In this document: positions 5,681 through 13,218 of the stretch, in pieces
Position numbering within the stretch: position 1 is the stretch's first letter
Layout: every line of letters starts with the position of its first letter
Assembly (NCBI GenBank): GCA_036375895.1
Contig: DASVBJ010000219.1
Span: forward strand, 1-13,317
Source: DASVBJ01 sp036375895
GTDB taxonomy: Bacteria > Actinomycetota > Actinomycetes > JACCUZ01
Length of the DNA: 13,317 nt
Direction of reading: 5' to 3'
Notes under the pieces: model-generated
Databases searched by the model: none
What the model saw: only the letters and a program-made list of their open reading frames with translations
What the model was told of the DNA's origin: nothing
Translations under genes and position numbers: made by a program

Positions 5681-6115
5681 ATGATCAAGGTCCTGCTCTA
5701 CGCCCTGCCGCTCGTGCTGGCGGTCTACGCGCTGGTCGACTGCGTGCAGACCGACGAGTCGCAGGTGCGGGGGCTGCCCAAGCTCGTCTGGGTCGTCCTG
5801 ATCGTGCTCGTCTGGGTCGTCGGCCCGGTGACCTGGCTGATCGCCGGCAAGCAGCGCCAGCCCGGCCAGCTCCGGGCGTGGCCCGTCACCCCGCGCGCCG
5901 GCGGCGGTCCGGCCCGCCCCACCCGACCTCTGGCCCCCGACGACGACCCCGACTTCCTCCGTTCCCTCGGGGGCGTCGACCGCGACCAGCAGCGGCTGCT
6001 CGAGCAGTGGGAGCAGGACCTGCGGCGGCGTGAGGACGACTCGAGCGACGACCGGGACCCGGGCGAGGACGGCGGGGCCGGTGGCCGGCCGACGAGTGAC
6101 CCCCCGGCGAGCTGA
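5681..6115 (+). CDS. PLDc_N-type membrane protein (cardiolipin-synthase N-terminal-like domain)
   Basis: The 144-residue protein has two N-terminal membrane helices, about 4-21 (VLLYALPLVLAVYALVDC) and about 36-55 (LVWVVLIVLVWVVGPVTWLI), around TDESQVRGLPK. This is the signature of the PLDc_N (phospholipase D nuclease N-terminal) domain. That domain occurs alone in many actinobacterial proteins without any catalytic HKD domain. The cytoplasmic tail is Pro/Gly-rich, then has PDDDPDFLRSL (88-98), a short charged helix and a disordered acidic end. ATG at 5681 has AGGAG about nine bases upstream. Function is unknown; a role in membrane organisation is only a guess. It converges with ccsB across a microsatellite. 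Confidence 0.85.
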   Translation: MIKVLLYALPLVLAVYALVDCVQTDESQVRGLPKLVWVVLIVLVWVVGPVTWLIAGKQRQPGQLRAWPVTPRAGGGPARPTRPLAPDDDPDFLRSLGGVDRDQQRLLEQWEQDLRRREDDSSDDRDPGEDGGAGGRPTSDPPAS

Positions 6116-6153
6116 CCGACCGACTGACCGACCGACCGACTGGCCGACCGACC
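6113..6153. repeat. GACC-type tetranucleotide microsatellite between convergent genes
   Basis: Three consecutive blocks, TGACCGACCGAC (6113-6124), TGACCGACCGACCGAC (6125-6140) and TGGCCGACCGACC (6141-6153), are built from ACCG tetramers. The first TGA is the stop codon of the PLDc_N gene, and the tract ends five bases before the ccsB stop. It fills nearly the whole convergent gap, so length changes by slippage would not disturb either protein. Confidence 0.85.
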
Positions 6154-6157
6154 AGGC

Positions 6158-7147
6158 TCAGCCGACCCCGGCGTACGAGTGGAAGCCCACCAGCCAGATG
6201 TTCACGACCAGGTAGTTGAAGAGGAACGTGGCGTAGCCCAGGCCCGCGACGTAGGCCGCCTTGCGGCCCCGCCACCCTGCCGTCGCGCGGGCGTGCAGGT
6301 AGATGGCGTAGACCATCCAGGTGATGAAGGCCCACGTCTCCTTGGGGTCCCAGCCCCAGTAGCGGCCCCACGCGTTCTCGGCCCAGATGGCGCCGGCGAT
6401 GACGGCGAAGGTCCAGATCGGGAACGCGAAGGCGTGCATGCGGTAGGCCGCGCGGTCCAGCGCCGCCGCGTCCGGGAAGCGGTCCATGAACGACGCCGCG
6501 CGCTGCTCCACGGGCACGCGCTCCCGGCGCTCCTGCACGAGGTAGCAGACGGTCTGCGAGAAGCCGATGGTGAGGATGCCGGACGCGATGATCGCCGCGG
6601 AGACGTGGATGACGAGCCACACCGACTTCAGGGCCGGCACCAGCTGGGCCGACTCGGTGTAGAGCACGCTGACGGCGAGACCGAGGGTGAGCAGCACGGG
6701 CAGCACGACGAACACGCCGAGATAGCGCACCTCGCGACGGGTGAGCAGCCCGAGGAAGACTCCGGTGACGGCGAGGGCGCCGACCGTGGAGAACTCGAAC
6801 ATGTTGCCCCACGGGGGTCGCCCGGCCGAGATGCCGCGGGCGACGACGGAGGCGAGGTGCAGCCCGAAGGCCAGCACGGTGAGGGAGACCCCGATGCGGC
6901 CGAGCCGGTCGGCGCGGCCGGCCCGGTCGGGCCGCTGCTCGACCACCGGGGGGGCCGTGGCGACCGCTGCGCCGGACCCGGCGTACGGCTCGGTCGGTCC
7001 GCCCGCGGTGGCGAGCGCCCGCTCCCGGCGGCGGACCCGCGGGGCGAAGGCCAGCTCGGCGGCGTAGCAGTACATCGCGCCGGCGTAGACCGCCATGGCG
7101 GAGTAGAGCAGGTTGTTGCTGACCTGCGCCAGGCTCTCGCTGGCCAC
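6158..7147 (-). CDS. ccsB: Cytochrome c biogenesis protein CcsB (ResC/CcsA-type heme lyase subunit)
   Basis: Integral membrane half of the system II cytochrome c synthetase, which carries heme to the outer face and ligates it to apocytochrome CXXCH sites together with ResB. The 329-residue protein has about eight hydrophobic segments. Hallmarks are WGNMFEFS (113-120) and the tryptophan-rich WWD domain from W260 (WGRYWGWDPKETWAF), plus candidate heme-ligand histidines H97, H181 and H323 in helices. A cytoplasmic insert of about 50 residues after the first helix (about 38-85) is low-complexity Ala/Pro. GTG at 7147 directly abuts the resB stop codon, and GAGGAGGA overlaps the end of resB, so translation is coupled. 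It is the last gene of the hemL-to-ccsB run. Confidence 0.95.
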   Translation of the reverse strand: MASESLAQVSNNLLYSAMAVYAGAMYCYAAELAFAPRVRRRERALATAGGPTEPYAGSGAAVATAPPVVEQRPDRAGRADRLGRIGVSLTVLAFGLHLASVVARGISAGRPPWGNMFEFSTVGALAVTGVFLGLLTRREVRYLGVFVVLPVLLTLGLAVSVLYTESAQLVPALKSVWLVIHVSAAIIASGILTIGFSQTVCYLVQERRERVPVEQRAASFMDRFPDAAALDRAAYRMHAFAFPIWTFAVIAGAIWAENAWGRYWGWDPKETWAFITWMVYAIYLHARATAGWRGRKAAYVAGLGYATFLFNYLVVNIWLVGFHSYAGVG

Positions 7148-8764
7148 TCAGTCCTCCTCGTGCACGTCGGGCCCCGCCGGGCCGGGCGCTGCGCCCTCGC
7201 GCAGCGCGGTCACGACCAGGCCCACCTCGTCGGCCAGGCCATCGCCCTCGCTGCGGGACAGACCGGCGACCTCGACGAGCGTACGCCCGGCCCCGTCGTC
7301 GCCGACGCGCACCCAGATGCGGCGGCGGCGCACGAACAGCGACAGCATCAGCCCGGCCAGGGCCAGCGCGGCCGCGGCCAGCGCCGGCTCCTTGCCCGGG
7401 TCGTGGGCCACCTGCAGCGTCGCCCACCGGCGCACGCCGTCGAACGTGATGCTGCCGAGCCCGTCGGGCAGCGTCATCGTCGCCCCCGGGGCGAGCGCCT
7501 GCGCGAGGGGGCGGCCGTCGCGGGTCACCTGCTTCATCCGGCTGGTGTCCAGCCGGTACACCGACTGCGCCGCGCCCGAGTCGAGGCCGAGGTCGCCGCT
7601 CCACGCGTTGAGCACCGCCCGAGGCAGCGTCAGGTCGGGGTAGACCGAGACCGGGCCTCGCTGCGGGTCGATCATCGCGGTGGGGAGGAACAGCCCCTCG
7701 AAGCCGAGCTGCGTCGGCTGCGCTCCGCTGACCTTCACAACCCCGGTCGAGGTGTTGTTGCCGTCACGCGGCAGGAACGGCACCGGGCCGGAGAAGACCA
7801 CCTCGCCGGTGCCGTCGCGCACGGTGAACACGGGGGCGTAGCCGTTTCCGAGCAGGAACACCTTGGTGCCGTCGACGACCAGCGGGTGGTTGACCCGCAG
7901 GTCGTAGCGGCGCTCCGCGGCCGTCGGCGTCGGCGTGTAGGTCAGCCGGGCCTGGAAGTCGCGCGGCGCGCCCTTCTGGGTGCCGGCGTGCTGGTAGCGC
8001 ACCGACAGCTTGTCCAGGGTGACGCTGAAGGGGGCGAGGGAGCCCTCGTCGAAGGACGGGCCGCGCCGGAACGTGTCGTACGCCGAGACCGTGTTGGAGA
8101 AGCCGGCGCCCTCGGTGACCAGCACCGACCCCTTGAACCCGAACAGGTTCCCCACGGCCACCGCCACGAGGAGGAGCAGCAGTGCCACGTGGAAGACCAG
8201 GTTGCCGGTCTCCCGCAAGTAGCCCGCCTCAGCGCTGACGGCGGTGGGCGTCGCGTCGACCCGGAAGCGCCGCCGGCGAAGCACCTCCCGGGCCTGTGCC
8301 AGCACCGCCTCGGGCCGCGCCTCCGTCGTCCACGACTCGGCCACCGGAAGCCGCGTGAGGTTGCGCGGTGCGGCCGGGGGCCGGGCCCGCATCGCCGCCC
8401 AGTGGGCCCGGGTGCGCGGCAGCACGCAACCGGCCAGGGAGACGAACAGCAGCAGGTAGATCGCGGCGAACCACGGCGCGGAGTAGACGTGGAAGAGCGA
8501 CAGCGGCTCGTACCACTGGGTCAGGCCGGGGTGCTGCTGCTTGAACTGCGCGACCCGGACCGGGTCGACGCCCTCCTGCGGCACCAGCGAGCCGGGCACC
8601 GCCGCGAGCGTGAGCAGGAAGAGCAGGACCAGCGCCGTGCGCATCGAGGTGAGCTGGCGCCACGTCCAGCGCGCCAGCTCGCCGGGGCGCAGGCCGACCG
8701 GGCCGCCCGGCGGCTCCTGCTCGCTCGGGGGCGCGGTCGTCAGGGTGGTGTCGGCCACGGTCAC
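7148..8764 (-). CDS. resB: Cytochrome c biogenesis protein ResB
   Basis: Partner of CcsB in the system II cytochrome c synthetase; the large extracytoplasmic domain is thought to present apocytochrome or handle heme. The 538-residue protein has the family layout: helices at about 43-60, 97-115 and 188-208, a long extracytoplasmic region from about 210 to 458, and a fourth helix at about 461-478 followed by a cytoplasmic tail. Family-typical stretches are RTALVLLFLLTLAAVPGSL near residue 42 and YLRETGNLVFHVALLLLL near 182, with His192 at the edge of helix 3. The GTG at 8764 overlaps the ccdA stop as GTGA; a second in-frame GTG at 8758 is equally possible. No clear ribosome-binding site is present, consistent with coupling to ccdA. 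Confidence 0.93.
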   Translation of the reverse strand: MTVADTTLTTAPPSEQEPPGGPVGLRPGELARWTWRQLTSMRTALVLLFLLTLAAVPGSLVPQEGVDPVRVAQFKQQHPGLTQWYEPLSLFHVYSAPWFAAIYLLLFVSLAGCVLPRTRAHWAAMRARPPAAPRNLTRLPVAESWTTEARPEAVLAQAREVLRRRRFRVDATPTAVSAEAGYLRETGNLVFHVALLLLLVAVAVGNLFGFKGSVLVTEGAGFSNTVSAYDTFRRGPSFDEGSLAPFSVTLDKLSVRYQHAGTQKGAPRDFQARLTYTPTPTAAERRYDLRVNHPLVVDGTKVFLLGNGYAPVFTVRDGTGEVVFSGPVPFLPRDGNNTSTGVVKVSGAQPTQLGFEGLFLPTAMIDPQRGPVSVYPDLTLPRAVLNAWSGDLGLDSGAAQSVYRLDTSRMKQVTRDGRPLAQALAPGATMTLPDGLGSITFDGVRRWATLQVAHDPGKEPALAAAALALAGLMLSLFVRRRRIWVRVGDDGAGRTLVEVAGLSRSEGDGLADEVGLVVTALREGAAPGPAGPDVHEED

Positions 8765-9504
8765 ACCGCCGGGGTGAAGCCGCTCACCCACACGCGCAGG
8801 TTCACGGTCAGGTCGTTCCAGACTCCCGTGACGAGCAGGGCGCCGATGGCCACGAGCAGCAGCCCGCCCACACGCATCACCCACACGTAGTGGCGCTTGA
8901 CCCAGCCGAAGGCGCCCATCGCCCGGCGGAACGCGACCGCGGTGACCACGAACGGCAGGCCGAGCCCGAGGCAGTAGGCCACGGCGAGGACGCCGCCGCG
9001 CACACCGCTGCCCTCGGTGGCGGCCAGGGTCAGGACGGCTCCGAGGGTCGGGCCGATGCACGGCGTCCAGCCCAGCCCGAACAGCACGCCGAGCATGGGT
9101 GCGCCCGCCAGCCCCAGGACCGGCCGGCGGTGCACCCGCAGGTCGCGCTGGAACCACGGCACCGCGCCCATGAACGCCAGGCCGAGCACGATCGTCAGGC
9201 CGCCGAGCACCTGCTGCAGGATGCGCTCGTGCTCGACGAGGAACCCGCCCAGGCTGCCGAGCAGCACGCCGGCGCTGACGAACACCGCCGTGAACCCGGC
9301 GACGAAGAGCAGCGCACCGGCGACCAGCCGGCCCCGTCCCCTCGCGGCCAGGTCGACGCCGGTCAGGCCGGTGACGTAGGACAGGTAGCCCGGCACCAGC
9401 GGGAGGACGCACGGCGACAGGAAGGAGATCAGCCCGGCGGCGACGGCCAGTGGCAACGCGAGCAGCAGCGACCCGTCGGTGATGGTGCCCTGGACGCCGC
9501 TCAC
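8761..9504 (-). CDS. ccdA: CcdA-type thiol-disulfide transporter (DsbD membrane domain-like)
   Basis: Passes electrons from cytoplasmic thioredoxin across the membrane to the extracytoplasmic TlpA/ResA-like protein, keeping apocytochrome cysteines reduced. The 247-residue protein has six hydrophobic helices and the two conserved redox cysteines: C32 in SFLSPCVLPLVPGYLSYVTG and C149 in GLGWTPCIGPTLGAVL. Length is typical for CcdA. The GTG start overlaps the upstream TlpA-like stop (GTGA) and its own stop overlaps the resB start the same way, so it is translationally coupled on both sides. Identification is secure. Confidence 0.95.
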   Translation of the reverse strand: MSGVQGTITDGSLLLALPLAVAAGLISFLSPCVLPLVPGYLSYVTGLTGVDLAARGRGRLVAGALLFVAGFTAVFVSAGVLLGSLGGFLVEHERILQQVLGGLTIVLGLAFMGAVPWFQRDLRVHRRPVLGLAGAPMLGVLFGLGWTPCIGPTLGAVLTLAATEGSGVRGGVLAVAYCLGLGLPFVVTAVAFRRAMGAFGWVKRHYVWVMRVGGLLLVAIGALLVTGVWNDLTVNLRVWVSGFTPAV

Positions 9505-10103
9505 GACGCCTTCTCCGCGAGCACGTCGTCGACGACGCCGCGCAGCGTCGTCGCGCTGACCTCACCGAGCACCCGGGCCGCGACCCGACCCTGGCGGTCG
9601 AGCACCAGGGTGCTGGGGATCGCGGTCGGGGGCAGCGCGCCCCGGAAGGCGAGCAGCACCCGGCCACCCTGGTCGTCGATGCTCGGGTAGGTCACGCCGA
9701 AGCGGCGCTGGTGGGCGCGGGCCGCGGCCTCCTGGTCGCGGGTGTTGACACCCACGAACTGCACCCCGTCGGCGGACGTCGCCCTGGCGACCTTCTCCAG
9801 CGCCGGCGCCTCCGCGATGCAGGGCGGGCACCACGAGCCCCACACGTTGACCACCACGACCTCGCCGCGGTGGTCGGCGACGTCGAAGCGCTTGCCCTCC
9901 AACGTCGTGCCGGAGAAGTCGACAGCGGCCTTCCGCTCGGCCCGGGCGGTCAGGGTCAGGGTGCCGTCCCCGGAGATGTAGCCCTTGTCCGGCGCGGCCG
10001 CGGTCGTGGCGTCCGGCGACGAGGCGCAGCCCACGAGGGTCGCCGCCGCCACGACGAGGGCGGTGGCCCACGACGTACGCCGGGTGAGGGAACCGTGTCG
10101 CAT
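9501..10103 (-). CDS. TlpA/ResA-like thioredoxin lipoprotein
   Basis: Extracytoplasmic thiol-disulfide oxidoreductase that probably reduces apocytochrome c CXXCH cysteines with electrons from CcdA (ResA/CcsX role, inferred from context). In the 200-residue protein an N-terminal hydrophobic signal ends in the lipobox LVGC (C26), predicting a lipid-anchored protein. The thioredoxin fold has VNVWGSWCPPC with active-site cysteines C92 and C95, and the cis-proline in AIPSTLVLDRQGRV (P163). ATG at 10103 overlaps the upstream phosphatase stop by one base (TGATG), with GGGAG nearby as ribosome-binding site. The position immediately upstream of ccdA, resB and ccsB matches the M. tuberculosis order. 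Confidence 0.93.
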   Translation of the reverse strand: MRHGSLTRRTSWATALVVAAATLVGCASSPDATTAAAPDKGYISGDGTLTLTARAERKAAVDFSGTTLEGKRFDVADHRGEVVVVNVWGSWCPPCIAEAPALEKVARATSADGVQFVGVNTRDQEAAARAHQRRFGVTYPSIDDQGGRVLLAFRGALPPTAIPSTLVLDRQGRVAARVLGEVSATTLRGVVDDVLAEKAS

Positions 10104-10753
10104 CAGGCTCCCGCGACGAACTTCCTGGTCGCCCGCACCGGCAGCAGGTCGTGCGCGGGCTCCTCGTAGGTCACCGAGACGAGCTCGTCGCCGCTGTAGG
10201 TGAACGACGTGAGGGAGGCCAGCGAGCACTGGCGATGGCGTGGGTCGTGCCAGAGACGGCGGCCGGTCGCGAACGAGCGGATCGTCCAGATCGGCAGCTG
10301 GTGGCTCACGCAGAGCGCCTCGTGGCCGCGGGCGGCGTCGCGCGCGTCGGCCATCGCGACGAGCATGCGGCGCACGATGTCGCGGTAGGGCTCGCCCCAC
10401 GACGGCCGGAACGGGTTGACGAGGTGGCGCCAGTGGCTGGGGCGGCGCAGCGACCCGTCGCCCACCCCGAAGGTCAGGCCTTCGAACACGTTGCCGGCCT
10501 CGATCAGCCGGTCGTCGACCGCGACCGGCAGGCCGAGAGCGGTCGAGATCGGCGCCGCAGTCTCCTGCGCCCGCTCGAGCGGCGACGAGACGAGGTGGGT
10601 GACCCGGCCGCCGGTCACGTGCTTCGCGATGCGCTCGGCCATCGCCCGGCCGAGGTCGGAGAGGTGGTAGCCCGGCAGCCGGCCGTAGAGCACGCCCGTG
10701 GGGTTGTGCACCTCGCCGTGGCGCAGCAGGTGCACGACCGTGGTCTCGCTCAT
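10103..10753 (-). CDS. Histidine phosphatase superfamily protein (phosphoglycerate mutase-like)
   Basis: The 216-residue protein has the branch-1 histidine phosphatase signature LLRHGE (R11, H12, G13, E14), with H12 as the phospho-acceptor. SSPLERAQETA (56-66) supplies the second active-site arginine, and the second catalytic histidine H151 is in CVSHQLPIW. It also has a conserved-looking stretch rich in Trp, Arg and Pro at about 104-124. A gene of this type follows hemL in many actinobacteria, including Rv0525 of M. tuberculosis. Its substrate is not known to me, and true glycolytic mutase activity is unlikely from context. The start is ATG at 10753, overlapping the hemL stop as ATGA. Confidence 0.9.
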   Translation of the reverse strand: MSETTVVHLLRHGEVHNPTGVLYGRLPGYHLSDLGRAMAERIAKHVTGGRVTHLVSSPLERAQETAAPISTALGLPVAVDDRLIEAGNVFEGLTFGVGDGSLRRPSHWRHLVNPFRPSWGEPYRDIVRRMLVAMADARDAARGHEALCVSHQLPIWTIRSFATGRRLWHDPRHRQCSLASLTSFTYSGDELVSVTYEEPAHDLLPVRATRKFVAGA

Positions 10754-12081
10754 CGGGCTCCCTCGGGGCGCGTGGCGGCGGCGGCAGCACGGGCCGCGTC
10801 GGGCAGGGCGGCGGCGACGCGCGCGACGGCCTCGTCGTCGTGCGCCGCGGACAGGAACCACGCCTCGAACGCCGAAGGCGGCAGGTAGACGCCGCGGGCG
10901 AGCATGGCGTGGAAGAACGCGGCGTAGCGGAAGGACTCCTGGGCGCGGGCCGCGTCGTAGTCGGTGACCGCCTGGTCGGTGAAGAAGACCGAGAACATGT
11001 TGCCGGCGTGCTGCACCCGGTGGGCGACGCCGGCCTCGGTCAGGGCCGAGCCGACCAGGGCGGAGACCTCGCCGGCGACCTTGTCGACGTGGGCGTAGAC
11101 CTCGTCGGTGCAGGCGCGCAGCGTCGCGAGACCGGCCGCGGTCGCGACCGGGTTGCCGGACAGCGTGCCGGCTTGGTAGACGGGCCCGGCCGGTGCCAGC
11201 TGGGCCATGACATCGGCCCGGCCGCCGAAGGCCGCCGCGGGGAACCCGCCACCCATGACCTTGCCGAAGGTCATGAGGTCCGGGCGGACCCCCTCGTGGC
11301 CGTACCACCCCGACCGGCTCACCCGGAACCCGGTCATCACCTCGTCGCTGATGAAGAGCGCGCCGTGGCGGGCGCACAGGTCGGCGAGGGCGGCGTTGAA
11401 GCCGGGCTCCGGTGGGACGACACCCATGTTGCCGGCCGCGGCCTCGGTGATGACGCAGGCGATCTGCCCGTCGTACGTCGTGAAAGCTTGCTCGACCGCA
11501 GGCACGTCGTTGTAGGGCAGCACGACGGTGTCACCGGTCTGCGCGCCGGTCACGCCCGGGGTGTCGGGCAGGCCGAGCGTGGCGACCCCCGAGCCGGCCG
11601 ACGCGAGCAGGGCGTCGACGTGGCCGTGGTAGCAGCCGGCGAACTTCACCACCTTGGCCCGGCCGGTGAAGCCGCGGGCCAGCCGGATCGCCGACATCGT
11701 CGCCTCGGTGCCGCTGGAGACCAGGCGCACCTGCTCGACCGGGTCGACCCGGTCGACGATCTCCTCCGCGAGGGCCACCTCACCCTCGGTGGGCGCCCCG
11801 AACGACGTGCCGCGGGCCACTGCCTGCGCCACCGCCTCGACGACCTGCGGGTGCGCGTGACCCAGCAGCAGCGGCCCCCACGAGCACACCAGGTCGACGT
11901 AGTCGCGACCGTCGGCGTCGGTCAGCCAGGCGCCACGGCCGGCGGTCATGAACCGGGGGGTGCCGCCGACCGCGCCGAAGGCCCGCACCGGCGAGTTGAC
12001 CCCGCCCGGCGTGACGGCGAGCGCTCGGTCGAGCAGCGCCCGCGAGCCGGGCGCGTCGAGGGGGTAGGAGGGGACGCGCAT
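10750..12081 (-). CDS. hemL: Glutamate-1-semialdehyde 2,1-aminomutase HemL
   Basis: PLP enzyme that isomerises glutamate-1-semialdehyde to 5-aminolevulinate in the C5 heme pathway. Class III aminotransferase features in the 443-residue product: AVTPGGVNSPVRAF (22-35), SSGTEA for the PLP phosphate (122-127), CYHGHVDALL (150-159), FISDEVMTGFRV with D246, and TFGKVMGGGFP with the Schiff-base lysine K274. The family EPVAGNMG is EAAAGNMG here. Two in-frame ATGs compete, 12090 and 12081; I prefer 12081 because a weak GAGA lies nine bases upstream and homologues start close to it. It heads the six-gene minus-strand run and is separated from hemB by an oppositely oriented esterase gene, so it needs its own promoter in 12082-12188. 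Confidence 0.96.
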   Translation of the reverse strand: MRVPSYPLDAPGSRALLDRALAVTPGGVNSPVRAFGAVGGTPRFMTAGRGAWLTDADGRDYVDLVCSWGPLLLGHAHPQVVEAVAQAVARGTSFGAPTEGEVALAEEIVDRVDPVEQVRLVSSGTEATMSAIRLARGFTGRAKVVKFAGCYHGHVDALLASAGSGVATLGLPDTPGVTGAQTGDTVVLPYNDVPAVEQAFTTYDGQIACVITEAAAGNMGVVPPEPGFNAALADLCARHGALFISDEVMTGFRVSRSGWYGHEGVRPDLMTFGKVMGGGFPAAAFGGRADVMAQLAPAGPVYQAGTLSGNPVATAAGLATLRACTDEVYAHVDKVAGEVSALVGSALTEAGVAHRVQHAGNMFSVFFTDQAVTDYDAARAQESFRYAAFFHAMLARGVYLPPSAFEAWFLSAAHDDEAVARVAAALPDAARAAAAATRPEGAR

Positions 12082-12127
12082 GCGGGCCATTCTCGCAGTC
12101 GTCCGGGTGGGCCAGAGACCGTCCCCC

Positions 12128-12150
12128 GATCGGACTGTTTTCCTCCGATC
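12128..12150. promoter_or_regulatory. Operator-like inverted repeat between hemL and the esterase gene
   Basis: GATCGGA (12128-12134) and TCCGATC (12144-12150) are perfect 7-base arms around a nine-base T-rich spacer, in an AT-enriched patch of the divergent intergenic region. This is the size and symmetry of a dimeric repressor site, located about 40-70 bases upstream of both genes. No firm -10/-35 pair for hemL was found. TAGACA at 12177-12182 is a weak -10 candidate for the esterase. Confidence 0.45.
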
Positions 12151-12188
12151 TGGCCGCAAATCGCCGCGTCGGGACGTAGACACGACGC

Positions 12189-13181
12189 GTGTCCCGCCGC
12201 TCCGCCGCCCTGCCGCTCACCCTGGTGCTCGTCACCCTGCTGGTCAGCGCCGGCTACCTCGCGCTCGGCCGCGGCCCGGACGCGGCGGCCACGGCGACCG
12301 CCGGTCCGCCGCCGCTGCCGAGGTCGGCCAGCACGCCGGGCGGTGACCGGGCCGCGGCGCCGGCCGGCACGTGGCGGGTCGGGCTCCCGGACGGGCGCTC
12401 CTACCTGCTCGCCGTCCCGCCGGGTCCGGAACGGGCCGGTCGGACCGTTGCCCTGCCGCTGCTCGTGGTGGTGCACGGCCGCACGAGCGACGCGGCCCGC
12501 TTCGCCAGGACGACCCGCTTCACGGCGTACGCCGAGACGGGCCGGGCGGTCGTCGTCTTCCCCGACGCCACGGCGCCGCCCGGCGACAAGACGTCGTGGA
12601 ACGCCGGCAGCTGCTGCCGCCCGGCGGTGCTGCGCGGCGTCGACGACGTCGGCTACCTGCAACGCGTGCTGGCCGACGTCAGGTCGCGGGTGGCCGTCGA
12701 CCGGGTCTGGTACGTCGGGTTCTCCAACGGCGCGATGCTCGGCTACCGGCTGGCCTGCGAGCACCCGGAGATGGTCGACGCGGTCGTCGCGGTCGCCGGG
12801 TCCAGGGTCGGGAAGTCGTGCACACCCGCGCGATCGATCCCGTTCCTCGACGTCCACGGCGACGCCGACGCGACGGTGCCCCTCCACGGCACCCCGTGGT
12901 CGGCACGCCTGCACACGGCCCTGCCCTCGGCGTTCGCCGCCGTCGGGCCGCTGGCGGCAGCGGCGGGCTGCACGGGCTGGACGCCGGTGACGTCCGCGGA
13001 GGACGACGTCTCGGTGCGGGCCGGGGTGGGCTGCCGGGTACCCGTGGGGAGGGTCCGCATCTCGGGCCTGAGCCATCACTGGGACCCGCGCGAGACCCCG
13101 CTGGCCTGGTCCTTCCTGACCTCTTCCCGTTCTTCCGCCTTGCTCTCTCCTGCAGCGATCATGCACGTTCCGTCGACCTGA
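12189..13181 (+). CDS. Secreted or membrane-anchored esterase, PHB depolymerase/LpqC-like alpha/beta hydrolase
   Basis: In the 330-residue product a signal or anchor helix (about 8-26) follows MSRRS, then a Pro/Ala-rich linker to about residue 60. The alpha/beta hydrolase domain has LLVVVHGRTSD (oxyanion region, about 91-101), WNAGSCCRPA (137-146), the nucleophile GFSNGAM with S179, HGDADATVP with probable catalytic D227, and LSHHW with the catalytic His (296 or 297). This matches extracellular PHB-depolymerase/feruloyl-esterase/LpqC-type enzymes; the substrate is unknown. The GTG start at 12189 gives the intact signal segment; no ribosome-binding site is seen. The last roughly 14 codons (from about 13140) run into a palindromic repeat, so the natural C-terminus may have been rewritten. 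It lies between hemB and hemL in opposite orientation. Confidence 0.88.
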   Translation: MSRRSAALPLTLVLVTLLVSAGYLALGRGPDAAATATAGPPPLPRSASTPGGDRAAAPAGTWRVGLPDGRSYLLAVPPGPERAGRTVALPLLVVVHGRTSDAARFARTTRFTAYAETGRAVVVFPDATAPPGDKTSWNAGSCCRPAVLRGVDDVGYLQRVLADVRSRVAVDRVWYVGFSNGAMLGYRLACEHPEMVDAVVAVAGSRVGKSCTPARSIPFLDVHGDADATVPLHGTPWSARLHTALPSAFAAVGPLAAAAGCTGWTPVTSAEDDVSVRAGVGCRVPVGRVRISGLSHHWDPRETPLAWSFLTSSRSSALLSPAAIMHVPST

Positions 13182-13218
13182 ACCGCGGGCAGCCCGACGG
13201 AAGGTGCATGATCGCTGC
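13152..13218. repeat. Long near-perfect palindromic element at the esterase/hemB junction
   Basis: Arms of 24 bases (13152-13175 and 13195-13218) pair with a single G-G mismatch around a 19-base loop. The arm core is GCAGCGATCATGCAC. The esterase stop codon (13179-13181) lies in the loop, and the left arm encodes its final residues. It may act as a bidirectional terminator between convergent genes. The length and near-perfection also fit a dispersed extragenic palindrome. The half-copy described next supports a repeat family. Confidence 0.85.

Noticed and set aside
6179..8890. A 900-codon plus-strand open frame antisense to ccsB and resB
   Set aside because: Arg/Ala/His/Glu-rich shadow translation; the opposite strand encodes well-supported membrane proteins.
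7148..9667. A fused ResB protein of about 839 residues extending upstream through ccdA and the TlpA-like gene
   Set aside because: The upstream part of the frame is an out-of-frame reading of ccdA. The GTG at 8764 overlapping the ccdA stop gives a normal-length ResB.
12091..12188. An ECF-sigma promoter for hemL (GGAAAA and CGGTCT on the minus strand)
   Set aside because: Both elements deviate from the consensus and the match is no better than expected in this composition.
10840..12990. A 700-codon plus-strand open frame antisense to hemL that runs into the esterase region
   Set aside because: Shadow frame with no recognisable motif; hemL and the esterase account for the sequence.
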